Origin: a bacterium
Lineage (GTDB): Bacteria; Chloroflexota; Anaerolineae; Caldilineales; Caldilineaceae
Direction of reading: 5' to 3'
Assembly: GCA_016124945.1 (NCBI GenBank)
Contig: WGMT01000011.1
Coordinates: 52,568-116,567, forward strand
Length of the DNA stretch: 64,000 nt
The notes under the pieces are model-generated. The model had not been told where the DNA came from and searched no databases. It saw only the letters and a list, made by a program, of their open reading frames with translations. Positions 29,001-38,632 of this stretch are shown piece after piece. Within the stretch, counting starts at the first letter, position 1. The number at the start of each line of letters is the position of its first letter. A program made the position numbers and the translations under genes.

Positions 29001-32000
29001 GGTGTCGTCGCGGGCCGCGCCGCTCCAGCGGATGCCACTGAGGACGCCCAAAGCGCCGCTGTTCACGCCCAACTCCGTGTGGACAACGCCGCTTTGGGCG
29101 TCCTCGGTGGCGATGTAGAGCAGATGGGGCTTGTTGGCAAAGTAGGTGCTCTCCACCTCCACTGTCGAGACGGGCGCGTCGGCGTCCACCGTCACCGTGT
29201 TTTCGATGGTCTCGTCCACCCAGGCGTTCTGCTGGTTGTAGAGATCTCGGATCTCCTCATCGGTCAGCGCAGACAATTCGAAGACGGTCATTTCATCCAT
29301 GTGGCCGTGGTAACGGAAGTCCTGTGCCCCCACGGCGCGCCCCAGATCCAGCCGGACGGCTCCTGTGGGTGCCTGGTAACTCCAGCTTCCTACCTTCACC
29401 AGGAAGCCGTTGACGAAGATGCTCATTTCATAAGATGCTCCTGCTTTGCGCAGCCGAAAGACCAGATGCTGCCAGACGTTTTCGGCGATGCTTTCATCTG
29501 CGATCACCAAATTGCTCCCCGGCAGGAAGCTCTGAATCGCCGGCCTGCCATTCAGGAGATAGAGGGACTGCACAGTCGCGCCTGAATTGACATAGTACGT
29601 CGTGAGAATCGGGCGAAGCGCATCCAAATTGTCCGCCTTCACCCAAACGGCATAGGTGAAGTCCTCTTGCAGCAGGGCCAGCCCATTCGTGTAAGTGGTA
29701 TCGATAAATGGTGAAGGGGCAGTGTTGGCAGGATCGAAGTAGATCGCCTTGCCCATCAGACCATTGGTCAGGGGACGGCTAAAGGCACCGGGATCTTCAA
29801 ACGCCGTCACATAGGGGGACGTCTCCACCAGATAGCGGTTGATCTCTTCAATCGTCTGGGGCTGGCGCATGAGGCGCAGACTGTCGATGGCCCCTTCGTA
29901 GGCGGCGTAGCCGGCGAGCGGGGTGAGCACGTTGCCGATCACAATGCGGTCGGTGGGTTGTGGGATGCTGAAAGGACCGCTCACCGAGTGACAATAGCCA
30001 CTGCGGAAGCCCACTGTCAGCAATCCACTGCCCACGTTGGGATTGGCCTCAACCGTCACCATCAGCCAACTGTTGTATGGCTCCGGTGTCTCTTGCAGGA
30101 AACAGGTGCCGCTGGCGACAAGATTGTAGTTGTCGATCAGGCGGAAGGTGTAACCTGTGCCAAAGGTGTTGGCTAGATGCTGGATGCTAAGCTGCATGCG
30201 CATGTTGCCGGTCGTGTCGTAGACGGTATAGATGGGCCGCACCTTGCTGGTCTCCTGGGGCGGGGATGGTTTGATCCAGAAGCTGAGGCTGTAGCCGTTG
30301 TTTTCGTTGGCCAGATCGGCGGTGATGCGGTCGTCCACGGCAATGGACGCCGGTTCCTGGACGAGATCGTTGCTGCCGTCGAAGGTGAGCGCACCCATGC
30401 GCTTGCCCGGCGCGCCGGCGGCGGGGCAACCTCCGTTGGGATCGCAGCTCAGATTGTGAAAACCGGTTTCGTCTTTGAAGGTGGTGGCGCCGGTGATCTC
30501 GTCAAACGAGAAGCGGGCGACGGTTTCGCCGCGCGTGGCAATCGCCGTGATCTGGGCGTCGCTGAGCGCCACATTGTGGATCTCGAAGTCGCGCAAATCG
30601 CCCACAAAGGGCAGCGAATCGTTGCTGAAGCTGTACATCAACGAGCCAATATCGGGGAAACCCGCCATGCCCCAGTCGTATTCACAGACCGTCGCCGTGC
30701 TGGGATTGGCAAAGTTGGTGATCCCAAGCCCAGGCAGGATCGACGGCTGGTTCGTGTTGAAGAAGAGATTCCCCATGTACTCGTCGGAACCTTCGCACAC
30801 GCTGTTGGTTTCGTTGTCGTCTTCGCAGAGGGTGAGGACGTACTGTTCGTTGAAACTGCGCGTCACATTGAGCGGGAAGCCGCGGGGTTCGGTGCCTACC
30901 AGCCGCGCCAGGTTTTCGGGACCGGCGCTGCTGCTGCCGATAATGTCATATTCGCCGTCGCCGATGCCGTCGCCTTCGCAGAGCAGTGTGAAGCTACTCA
31001 ACGTCAGCTTGCCCAGGTTCGAGGCGCGACCGAGGAAGAACTTGTTGAAGGTGCTGTTGGGGATGGCATTGGTGGGCGGGCTGTTGAGCTTCTCCCCGTG
31101 GACAAAGAAGGTGACCGACTGCGCCGCCGCCAGCGTGCCGCTGAGGTCGTAGCGCACGGCCACAAAGTTCCACTGGTTCAGGTTGAGCACGTTGGGATTG
31201 CCGTTATCGTTGGCGATCACCTCCACCGCCACCGATCCGCTGCCCGTGCCGAAACCGAATTTCAACTGCCGCCCTTCGGTGAGCAGGTAAGGATAGGCGT
31301 CGTTCTGGCCACTGTTGCGGCCCAGAATGCCACGGCGGATCGTGTCGTTGTTGGTGGGGCGCACCCAACCGGCAATCGTGAAGCTCTTGTTGTTGAGGTT
31401 GATGGCCTGGCCGCCGCTGTCGGTGGACGACGCACCGGCGAAAGTCTGCGGCCCGTCCCAGGCGAAGATCTGATTGCTGGCCGGGTCCTTCCACACATCC
31501 ACGGCAGGGATGTTGACAATGCCCGCCACCGACTGGCTCAGTGTGTAGATCCCCGACGGCGCCGTGGGTTTCACCGTGAAGGTGTCGGTGTAGCTCTGGC
31601 TGCGCGTCGGCTCCAGCACAAATGGCGTCTGCGTAGACGGCGCATCGGTGAGCGCGGCGGGCAGCGTCAACGTGCGCTGACCGGCGATGTTGCGCGCCAT
31701 CAGCGAATTTTCTGCGCTGCTGCTGTAGGTCACCTCCTGGCCGGGGCGCAGGACTGCGTCGTCGGGGTTGTAGCGCCCGGCGTAGATGGCTTCGATGCTG
31801 CTGTAATCCAGCGGTAGCCAGCCCTGAATGAAGACTTCGTCGATGCCACCGGCGAAGGGATCGACCTGCATCGTCGGCACCGCGCTACCGTCCGCGGGGA
31901 CGGTGTTGTTGATGGGCTGTTGCGCCGCGCCGATGACGACCTGCGGGTTGAGGCTCACCGGTTTGAGCACGCTAAGCTGCGATCCCAGGTCGACGCCGTT

Positions 32001-35000
32001 GACGTACAGGTAGAGCGCGGCGTCCGTGCCGAAGAGATCCATGGAGATGTGTGTCCACTCGCCCAACGGAATCACACCGGGATCGAGCGCCTTGGTGAAG
32101 GTGCCGCCGCCGCCCTCGAAGCGCACAAAGAGATCGTCATCTTGCAGGCCGAAGGTGATGCCACCGACGCCATTGGGGCCGCCCGGCCCGATGTGAATCA
32201 CCGCCTGTGTGCCCGTCAGCCGATCCGGCTTGATCCACGCCGCCAGGCTGAAGTCGGTGCTCAGGTTGCCGATGCGCGGGTCGGCGGGCGTGATCAAGAA
32301 ATCGTCCACACCGTCAAAGTGGACGGCGTTGCCGAAGCGCCCGCGCAGCCCCGAAATCGGGCAGGTGTCGCCTCCGCACCCGGCGATGTTGCGCCCGTTT
32401 GCGAGAGAGGTGTCCTTAAAGGTTTTCGCATTGGTGGCTTCCTCAAAGCGGGTGAGCAGCAGCGGCGCTTTGGGTTCACTCACCTCTCCTTTGTAGACAA
32501 GCACAGTGGGGTCGTTGCGGATGTTGGGGTTGAAGCCGTAGACCTTCTCCTGGCTGTCGAGGATGCCGTCGCTGTCGTTGTCGCGGGTGAGCGGATCGGA
32601 ACGCGTCCAACTGAGCAGCGGCGCATTGTTGGCGTCGATGCCGTAGCCAATCGACCAGCCGATCACTTCCTCGCCGTCGCTGAGGCCGTCGCCGTCGGTG
32701 TCGGCTTGGTTGGGGTCGGTTCCCAGCAGCGCTTCGTGACCGTCGCGCAGGCCGTCGTTGTCGCTGTCGACCTGGCCGGGGTTGGTGTTGCGCGCCTTTT
32801 CCACGGCGTCGGAGAGGCCGTCGCCGTCGCTGTCCCAGCGGCTGTCGTCGCTGTCGGCGTCGAAGCGCAGACCGTCGCCGTCGGCGTCGATCAGCGCGGG
32901 GAAGGGCAGCGACGCATTGTTCGCCCAATTCTGGCGATAGCGTCCTGGCTCGGTGCCGGTCAATTGCAGCGTGTAGAATTCGTCGAGCGTGGCCGGGAAG
33001 ACGTCGAAGCGCAGGTTGAGATCGTTGTAGTTCGTCTCACCGCGGCTACGCACCCAGCAGACCACAATCGGCGGCAGCGGGGGAAGCAGCGTGGCATTCG
33101 AGATACATTCCTGCACAGGCACCTGATAGCCCTCGGCCAAAAAGGCAGGGACCTTCTGGTTGATGCCCGGCGTCGGCGGCAGGTTCAGCCCGCTGGTTTT
33201 GCTCACGGTGGTGTCGTCGTAGACGGTGACGATGTCGCCGTCGGCGTCCATTTCGAGGACGGCCCACGGGTTGGGTCCTTCGTCGCGGGTGAGGCCGTCG
33301 TGCAGTTGGGGAGCTGTCTCATCGGTAGGCTGCGCGGTGACGATGTCATAGGCGAAGCGCGACGATTGCAGCGTTTCGTCGTTGAACTGCCACCCATAGA
33401 AGATGCCCAGGTTGATGGGCAGGCTGGCCAGCCCCAGCGTGTTGCGCAGCCCCATGTCCAGAGACAAGCCCGCGCCCGCGCTAAAACCGCTGTTCAAGTC
33501 GGCTAGACCGGGGTTGAAGGAGGTGTAATTGAGGCGATAGGGATCGTTGATGCGTGTGATCTCGTTCTGGGCGTAGATGAAGAAGGCCGTCAGCTCGATC
33601 AGCCAGCCGGTAATGCCTTTACAGAAGAGGATGCCGGGAATGCTGGCCTGCTGCTCACTGCTCAGGTAGCCACAGATCAGGGTGATCAGCCCGTCGATCA
33701 GCCCCAGGATGGCAACGGCAATCGCCCCGATGCCTGTCAAAGCCAGGGTAAAGAGCATCGCTGCCACGATGGACGCCGCGATGGACGTGGCTGCCAGCCG
33801 GTTGGCCTGTAAGCTGCCATAGCCGAGGCCGTTTGATTCAATCTGCCCGATGAGCAGCCCGTAGTTGACGATTTCGCCGATAACAAGCCCCACGACGCCG
33901 GCGATTTTGGCGGCTCTGCTCGTTGTGCCCAGCGCGTTCTTGACCGTGGTGAAGGTCTTCGCACCCGCGCCGGCTGAGACCAACGCCTGGTTGGCCGTGG
34001 CCAACACGCTCACCGAATTGGCAACTTCGGCAGCCAGCGCCAGACCGTTGAGCACACCGGTGGCCGCGCCCACGCCGTTCCCCTGCGTGCCGGAGTAGAT
34101 GCTGCCCGCAACGCCGGTGACAATCGCGGCACCGGCAAAGCCCGCGGCGCCGTAACTGGTGATGCGCCCGCCTACCTTGCTGAGGTTGCCGGGGCGGTAG
34201 TTGCGGAACCACGAACTGACAGCATCGTCGCCGGCACCGTTGAGGACCGCCTTCCATCCCTTCGCCGACTTATTGCCGCCCACCCCGCCCGGCGGGATCT
34301 CCAGGTCAATGTCTTTCAGATCCGGGAAGGCATCGTCCAGATCCGAGATGCGGGCCACGCCTTCGCGGTTCATGCGCAACTGGGCCTGTTCGTATTGGCT
34401 GGCGTTGGTGTTGAACTGCCTCACAATGGGCAGCAGCACCTGGTTGACCAGCCTGCCTTCGGCCACGTAGACGCTCAACGTGCCGGCGTCGATCACCCAC
34501 TGTTGGCGTTCTTGGTTGCTGGCGTAGGCGGAGGCGTTGAGATCGAACCGGCCCAGGGCGATGTTGTCTGCCTGTACCAGCCCGGCGCGTCCGCTGTAGA
34601 GATAGGCGAAGTAGGTCTGCGCCAGGCGGATCTTGCCTTCGGCTACGGTGCGGCTGTTTTCGTTGTCACCGGCGCTGAAGTCGGCGCTATCTTTGAGGCG
34701 CAGCGCCAGCAGATCCCAATATTCCTCGAATGGGTAGGACGTCCAACTGTTGCTGTTTGCGTCGAGGCGGTAGGGCGCCCAACTTAGGCTGGCGATGGTC
34801 AAGACGGATTGGGCGTCCTGGCCTGCCGGGGCAAAGTCCACGGTGACGCCGTTGGCCTGGCTGCTGCTGTAGTTGGGCGTGCCCAGGGTGATGGAACGCT
34901 GGGTGTTTTCGCTGGCAAAGAGCAGAAGCGGCGCTTGGGCGCGTGGTGTACCGTCGGTGTTTTTGAAGTAGGTGTTGAGCACGTTGGGCGTGTAGACGCT

Positions 35001-38000
35001 CATCACCTTGCCCATGTCGATGTAGCTGTCGAGTTGGTTGTCGAGTTTTTCGACGTGGAAGGTCTCCGCTCGAATGCCCCAGCGCTCGGTGTCGCTGGCC
35101 CCGCTGTTGGCTGTCTTGGCGAAGGTGGTGTAGATGGTTGCCAGTGTGAGGTCGCGCTGCCCGTCCTGGCCGCAGCCGTCGCCCGCAGTGACACGCACAC
35201 AATCCACCCCAGTGACGAATTTTTCGTCCAGCCCTTTGGCCAGGTGCCAGAGCAGATCGTCGGCGTTGGGATTGGTATCGGTCGCCGGATCCTCGAAGAG
35301 GATGTTCATGTTGTAGTCGTGTTCTTCGCGTACCGAGAGACCGGCCAACAGCCAATCGTCATCGTAGACGTGTACGAGCTGCACCTGGTTGGCCTGGTTG
35401 CCGTTGCTGCTGCACCAGCTTTGCATGCGGGTTTCTTCGGGTTGATCCTTCATAAAATCGGCGGGTGGGGTGGTGCAGTTGTCGGTGAGCACCTGCACCC
35501 ACCAGCTCATGCGCGCCTTATGCTGCCAGGACGTCGCCGCGGCGCTACTGTAAAGCATGGTCGCGGCAAAGCCGCTGCTGACGCCGGTCTTGGCGTCGAA
35601 GGCGATGTTGAGGGGGATGTGGGCCACAAGCGCGCCGGTGCTGTCTTTTTCGGAGACGGTGATGCCCATTTTCGCCATGGCCGCGGCGTCGATCATCCGG
35701 ATCTCGGTGTTGGGTCCGTTGACCACATTGCCCAAAGACGCACACGTTAGCGTATTTGTCCCCTTTTTGAGCAGAGCGACGTGGTTGCCGTCGGCCAGTT
35801 CCACCAGATTGAGGCCGTTGACTATCCGCGATATCCCCGGCGTGAGCAGCAGCGGCGATCCTTGCAGGGGGCCGCGCGCCTGGCAGGTGCCGGGGTAGAG
35901 TTCTACCGTATGCTGCGCCGTGTCTGTGAAGTTTGTCAGCCTCAAATCGAGGATGCCTTCGCCGGTCTGCTTCAACTCGAATGCGCCAAACTGGGTAAGC
36001 GGCGCAATGAAGTTAAGCGGCACCTGGGTCACATCCTCCTTCACCTTGGGGATGGAGATACAGTTAGGCGTCAGCCCCGGCGCTTTGAGCACGGCGACGT
36101 GGCCGCCATCGCCGATCACCGCCAGCGCGCCGTTGTTGTAGGTCACTTCGCCGTTTTCGGTGAGCAGCGCCGCCGGGAAAATCGGCGTGGTGAGCGTCTG
36201 CAGGCACGAGGCTTTGTGGATCTCCAGGGTGTAGCCGGTGTGGTTCGTGCTCAGGTGATTGACGCGAATCTTAAGCGCTTCGGGTTCCACGGCAAAACCA
36301 AAAACGGTGATCGCCTCCACCTCTTTGAAGATCTGCATCACCGCCAGCAGCGGCGTGCTGCGGAAGGTCACCGTCTGCTCGGCAGGGACACGCGGCAGCG
36401 GCGCGGACGCGCCGCCCATCTCGATTTCGAGCATGGGCACCAGGCGCATGTCACCGTAGGCGGCGGGGTAGGGGCTGGGCGCGGCCACGTTGGCGGGCAG
36501 CGGGTTCACATCGGCGAAAGTGGACGTGATGCGGCGCTGGATCTGTCCTTCGCTGTCGCCGGTGGGCCAATCCAGCACACTCTGGCCGAAACCGATGTGA
36601 TTGGCATTCGTCGGGCGGATCTGAAATTCCACAAAAACCGACTTGTCCGTGTTGAGGTTGGCGATCTGCAAATTGAACGGATTGGCGGCGTTGAAAGGTG
36701 TGCCCGTCCCCAGCACCGTGTTGGGTGACAGGTCGAAACTGCCCACAAACCCGTCACCGTCGTTGTCGATGACAAAGACATCGGGATCGCCCACGCCGTC
36801 GCTGTTGATACAGGCCCCGTTGGGGCATTCCACACCGTCGACGATGCCGTCGCCGTCGGTGTCGGCGTTGAGCGGGTTGGTGTAGCGGCGTGTGCTATTG
36901 TGCATGAAGCCGAGCACCTCAACGTTGTCGTTGAGGGTGTCGCCGTCGGTGTCCTTGTCGTTGGGATTGGTGCCGAGGAAGTGTACTTCCTGGCGGTCGG
37001 TGAGGGTGTCGCCGTCGGTGTCGGCCACCTTGGGGTTGGCGCAGCCGGGGGCATTGACGTTCTCGCCGGTGAGCAGATTATTCACCAGCCCAATCTTGCG
37101 GTCGGGGCAGCGTTGCACTTCCTCGCCATCGAGCAGACCGTCGCCGTCGCTGTCGGGGTTGTTGATGTCGGTGGTCCACGCCGTTTCCAAAGTGTCGGGC
37201 AGACCGTCGCGGTCGGTGTCGGGTCCGTCGAATTCGGGGTCCTGCGGCGCCTGCCGGAGCTGAGCCGGCAGCACGCTCAGCGGATTTGCAAAGCTGTTGA
37301 ACTCTGGCGGCGCGGGCGGTTTCTGCGCCGCGTCGGCTTCGCCGGCCCGACTTAGCGGTGCACTGCTCCCCGCGCGGACGGGCACGGCCTGGGCCACCTG
37401 CAAGGTCAGCATCACCAGCAGCATCGCCACCGAAACCAGCTTGCGCCGCCGATCCTGTGTCAATTTTTGGAGGAAGAACCATGTCGCCGTGCCGAGGACG
37501 AGAACGAACAGGGCAGCGCCGGCCTGTGGGGTGCGCACCATTTGGCCGACAGTGTAAAGTGCGCCGTCGATGTGGCGGGCAATGGCCGCGCCGCGCAGCA
37601 CGAGGCCGCTGCGGTCGAAGTCGCTGAAATCGGTCTGTACATGCACGAGGATGCGCTCGCCAGTGGACTGTTCGGGGAATTCAATGTCCACGATCACGCG
37701 CAGGGGCAGGCCGTCGGCGTCGAGCCAGGCTTCGCCGTTGCCCACAATCTGGCGAAAGCCGTTGCCCATGTCCAGGGACATGCCGGGGGGCAGTTCGCCT
37801 TTGCGGCGCATCTCGTCTTCGAGTTGGGCGGTGATGTGGGCGGCCAGCGTGTAGCCGTCGATGGCGAAATAGTAGCGGCGGCGGGTCAGCGTTTCCATGC
37901 TCACAGGCAGGTCAAGCTGATCCTCGCCCAAAAAGGAGACATGGCGCGCCGCCAGCAAATAGGCTGCCACATCGCCGCCCGGCGCGAATGAATCATTAAA

Positions 38001-38396
38001 GTCATCAAGTTCGGTCCATTCGCCGCCTGGCACACGTCCGCGTGCGACGCCCTCTTCAATCACAATTTCCAGCGCCTGAGCTGCGTCAAAGGCCGTGGCG
38101 GTGTTGTCCCACAGCGCCAGATCGAGGCGGTCGGCGCGGCGGTTGATCGTCCCCTGCACCGTGAGGTGGTCCTGGCGCACCGTCTGGCCCACATTCGCCA
38201 GCCGCGGCGCGGGGATCGTCTTTTGTGTCACCTGGCTGGTGAAGCGGTAGCGCCCGGCGCGTTCGGCCAGCTTCCAGGCGTCGGTGAGTGTGTCTGCGTG
38301 GGGCTGAAATTGGGCACGCGTCACGGTCACCGCGAAGGGGGAGAGGACGAGGAGAAGCAAAACAGCGAGTAGCCAATGGCGGCGAAGATGCGTCAT
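26097..38396 (-). CDS. Giant surface protein (4099 aa): thrombospondin-3 repeats, hydrophobic core segment, six LamG-like domains, TP-rich stalk
   Basis: The start at 38396 gives a signal peptide (RRHWLLAVLLLLVLSPFAVT) and has AAAGGA upstream. An N-terminal region to about 290 follows, then two hydrophobic helices (about 290-340). Calcium-binding thrombospondin-3-type repeats (DTDGDGIVDG style) lie at about 389-522 and again at 1829-1952. Between them is about 1300 residues of unknown fold holding a long glycine/alanine-rich hydrophobic stretch (about 1408-1612; LTGIGAIAVAILGLIDGLI). From about 2005 to 3790 come six LamG/concanavalin-like domains, each with an AFDGVDD or FTVGAWVKP style motif, mixed with Ig-like segments. 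A threonine/proline stalk (about 3975-4055) leads to the C-terminus, which has LYLPSVLRGG and, at the very end, WLWLPSLWR. It is probably displayed on the cell surface for adhesion or glycan binding. The hydrophobic segment is unusual for a secreted protein. Confidence 0.85.
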   Translation of the reverse strand: MTHLRRHWLLAVLLLLVLSPFAVTVTRAQFQPHADTLTDAWKLAERAGRYRFTSQVTQKTIPAPRLANVGQTVRQDHLTVQGTINRRADRLDLALWDNTATAFDAAQALEIVIEEGVARGRVPGGEWTELDDFNDSFAPGGDVAAYLLAARHVSFLGEDQLDLPVSMETLTRRRYYFAIDGYTLAAHITAQLEDEMRRKGELPPGMSLDMGNGFRQIVGNGEAWLDADGLPLRVIVDIEFPEQSTGERILVHVQTDFSDFDRSGLVLRGAAIARHIDGALYTVGQMVRTPQAGAALFVLVLGTATWFFLQKLTQDRRRKLVSVAMLLVMLTLQVAQAVPVRAGSSAPLSRAGEADAAQKPPAPPEFNSFANPLSVLPAQLRQAPQDPEFDGPDTDRDGLPDTLETAWTTDINNPDSDGDGLLDGEEVQRCPDRKIGLVNNLLTGENVNAPGCANPKVADTDGDTLTDRQEVHFLGTNPNDKDTDGDTLNDNVEVLGFMHNSTRRYTNPLNADTDGDGIVDGVECPNGACINSDGVGDPDVFVIDNDGDGFVGSFDLSPNTVLGTGTPFNAANPFNLQIANLNTDKSVFVEFQIRPTNANHIGFGQSVLDWPTGDSEGQIQRRITSTFADVNPLPANVAAPSPYPAAYGDMRLVPMLEIEMGGASAPLPRVPAEQTVTFRSTPLLAVMQIFKEVEAITVFGFAVEPEALKIRVNHLSTNHTGYTLEIHKASCLQTLTTPIFPAALLTENGEVTYNNGALAVIGDGGHVAVLKAPGLTPNCISIPKVKEDVTQVPLNFIAPLTQFGAFELKQTGEGILDLRLTNFTDTAQHTVELYPGTCQARGPLQGSPLLLTPGISRIVNGLNLVELADGNHVALLKKGTNTLTCASLGNVVNGPNTEIRMIDAAAMAKMGITVSEKDSTGALVAHIPLNIAFDAKTGVSSGFAATMLYSSAAATSWQHKARMSWWVQVLTDNCTTPPADFMKDQPEETRMQSWCSSNGNQANQVQLVHVYDDDWLLAGLSVREEHDYNMNILFEDPATDTNPNADDLLWHLAKGLDEKFVTGVDCVRVTAGDGCGQDGQRDLTLATIYTTFAKTANSGASDTERWGIRAETFHVEKLDNQLDSYIDMGKVMSVYTPNVLNTYFKNTDGTPRAQAPLLLFASENTQRSITLGTPNYSSSQANGVTVDFAPAGQDAQSVLTIASLSWAPYRLDANSNSWTSYPFEEYWDLLALRLKDSADFSAGDNENSRTVAEGKIRLAQTYFAYLYSGRAGLVQADNIALGRFDLNASAYASNQERQQWVIDAGTLSVYVAEGRLVNQVLLPIVRQFNTNASQYEQAQLRMNREGVARISDLDDAFPDLKDIDLEIPPGGVGGNKSAKGWKAVLNGAGDDAVSSWFRNYRPGNLSKVGGRITSYGAAGFAGAAIVTGVAGSIYSGTQGNGVGAATGVLNGLALAAEVANSVSVLATANQALVSAGAGAKTFTTVKNALGTTSRAAKIAGVVGLVIGEIVNYGLLIGQIESNGLGYGSLQANRLAATSIAASIVAAMLFTLALTGIGAIAVAILGLIDGLITLICGYLSSEQQASIPGILFCKGITGWLIELTAFFIYAQNEITRINDPYRLNYTSFNPGLADLNSGFSAGAGLSLDMGLRNTLGLASLPINLGIFYGWQFNDETLQSSRFAYDIVTAQPTDETAPQLHDGLTRDEGPNPWAVLEMDADGDIVTVYDDTTVSKTSGLNLPPTPGINQKVPAFLAEGYQVPVQECISNATLLPPLPPIVVCWVRSRGETNYNDLNLRFDVFPATLDEFYTLQLTGTEPGRYRQNWANNASLPFPALIDADGDGLRFDADSDDSRWDSDGDGLSDAVEKARNTNPGQVDSDNDGLRDGHEALLGTDPNQADTDGDGLSDGEEVIGWSIGYGIDANNAPLLSWTRSDPLTRDNDSDGILDSQEKVYGFNPNIRNDPTVLVYKGEVSEPKAPLLLTRFEEATNAKTFKDTSLANGRNIAGCGGDTCPISGLRGRFGNAVHFDGVDDFLITPADPRIGNLSTDFSLAAWIKPDRLTGTQAVIHIGPGGPNGVGGITFGLQDDDLFVRFEGGGGTFTKALDPGVIPLGEWTHISMDLFGTDAALYLYVNGVDLGSQLSVLKPVSLNPQVVIGAAQQPINNTVPADGSAVPTMQVDPFAGGIDEVFIQGWLPLDYSSIEAIYAGRYNPDDAVLRPGQEVTYSSSAENSLMARNIAGQRTLTLPAALTDAPSTQTPFVLEPTRSQSYTDTFTVKPTAPSGIYTLSQSVAGIVNIPAVDVWKDPASNQIFAWDGPQTFAGASSTDSGGQAINLNNKSFTIAGWVRPTNNDTIRRGILGRNSGQNDAYPYLLTEGRQLKFGFGTGSGSVAVEVIANDNGNPNVLNLNQWNFVAVRYDLSGTLAAAQSVTFFVHGEKLNSPPTNAIPNSTFNKFFLGRASNLGKLTLSSFTLLCEGDGIGDGEYDIIGSSSAGPENLARLVGTEPRGFPLNVTRSFNEQYVLTLCEDDNETNSVCEGSDEYMGNLFFNTNQPSILPGLGITNFANPSTATVCEYDWGMAGFPDIGSLMYSFSNDSLPFVGDLRDFEIHNVALSDAQITAIATRGETVARFSFDEITGATTFKDETGFHNLSCDPNGGCPAAGAPGKRMGALTFDGSNDLVQEPASIAVDDRITADLANENNGYSLSFWIKPSPPQETSKVRPIYTVYDTTGNMRMQLSIQHLANTFGTGYTFRLIDNYNLVASGTCFLQETPEPYNSWLMVTVEANPNVGSGLLTVGFRSGYCHSVSGPFSIPQPTDRIVIGNVLTPLAGYAAYEGAIDSLRLMRQPQTIEEINRYLVETSPYVTAFEDPGAFSRPLTNGLMGKAIYFDPANTAPSPFIDTTYTNGLALLQEDFTYAVWVKADNLDALRPILTTYYVNSGATVQSLYLLNGRPAIQSFLPGSNLVIADESIAENVWQHLVFRLRKAGASYEMSIFVNGFLVKVGSWSYQAPTGAVRLDLGRAVGAQDFRYHGHMDEMTVFELSALTDEEIRDLYNQQNAWVDETIENTVTVDADAPVSTVEVESTYFANKPHLLYIATEDAQSGVVHTELGVNSGALGVLSGIRWSGAARDDTDAEGNTWIGLFEPNGDGRYELYSRATDGVGNQEPVNKVTAVYVDGRAPTFTFNTVAALVRPQPSINEEAVWNVYLEGASFDPVIQGTDQPGSGIVSIAVRLFDQNGEAATLFDTQAATVDPQTGFWSLNYKLNAANPTGVYTATAIATDAVGNQAEAVPLTIRLDTTAPSSQVTFLSSLNPQGRDAGDAFPAILGAESVIRGIVSEQPSDVVSQTLVAGVAGVEVAFEPLFSHGSPYRNTPLPPSTLLYLPLDESRRIDSPDQAFADVSPAGQAPAICAGVTCPQAGAAGKMGQTLAFDGVDDALVLTNTSSITGSINGLTNDFTVGAWVKPSTTPGLGRIVSAARTVSNNGWGLAAYGSKLLLTTYGVQDYVGSLDVVNPGIWQHVAAYVTPENNVEFYINGQLVETVTGSAPANADLDDRLLIGATTEAGETATSQHFPGLIDEVMIRQGRPSAADWQTLLGADPTLHLPFDDAVILPNTRFVNAAGLGVGDLAYLDGNLPAETNRRADGIVGAGSMRVDSNGALFGATAPGVLAHENGAFSLSFWAALDDANSNMGMWIGTFDALSRLMMRATSLAAEFTGKDDLVVNTANLVGAWQHVLLTYDGSERLLYLNGVEIGRDAIAPNNLDTDSIGLVAIGSTSGGGFVDDVRVYRYALNAREAKALAESGWLLTDMVMARSDGGEANWSASVPADVEGFYELQTRTSDLLGNVSTEADEVVTWRGIVDSIAPRLLSFTSTPSGSGVNYVLTVEDFGLSTDAVTMPAACTQANTTITPQIYRSPWYLSFAAQAATAEEAAQVANRVYQLTIQCAASYAVTNDTFRVCDLANNCTNAVYTGPNVGAPPTATPTPTATATPTPTATPTSTPTVTNTPTATPTAASTATPTATPTFTPTFTPTATATATAMPTATNIPVPPTPTATPTRAPNPADVSMLYLPSVLRGGAAREVTETVETVDWLWLPSLWR
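26215..26490. repeat. Degenerate hexanucleotide tract encoding the TP-rich stalk
   Basis: The plus strand is a run of GTCGGC/GTTGGC/GTGGCC-like hexamers (GTAGGCGTTGCTGTTGGCGT style). The reverse strand reads alternating Thr-Pro and Thr-Ala codons. Such a tract is prone to length change between strains and would alter stalk length without a frameshift when whole hexamers are gained or lost. Confidence 0.7.
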
Positions 38397-38501
38397 GGTG
38401 CGTGGGTCCTTTGGTTCGGTTATACGTAGCGATATGGGGAAGTATACAGATCGAACGTAGCGAAATCGTAGCGAAGGGGAAATCAGTGTCGGGGTATGCC
38501 G

Positions 38502-38522
38502 CCACAGTGCCAGGCACTGTGG
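38502..38522. repeat. Perfect palindrome CCACAGTGCC-a-GGCACTGTGG
   Basis: A 10-bp perfect inverted repeat with one central base, in the leader of the giant surface protein gene. The core AGTGCC..GGCACT is the same as in the hairpin at 9018-9090. Confidence 0.6.
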
Positions 38523-38573
38523 GCTGTCGCGTGGGCTGCGCTGGTGGTCTGTCTGCAACCAATTCACAAAAAA

Positions 38574-38605
38574 ACGGACAAGGATGAAATATCATCCTCG
38601 TCCGT
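38574..38605 (-). terminator. Intrinsic terminator of the small reverse-strand gene at 38633
   Basis: ACGGAC-a-AGGATGA pairs with TCATCCT-c-GTCCGT around AATA. On the reverse strand the hairpin is followed by seven T residues, so it ends the transcript of the gene at 38633-38851 before the giant gene. Confidence 0.8.
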
Positions 38606-38632
38606 CATTCTATCTTTCGTTTGAACTGCGTA

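Noticed and set aside
27198..33506. Several long open frames on the plus strand opposite the giant surface protein (for example 27198-29585, 30177-31817, 31920-33506)
   Set aside because: Their products are rich in Arg, Gly, Val and His with no domain pattern, as expected for the mirror of a high-GC gene, and they have no ribosome binding sites.
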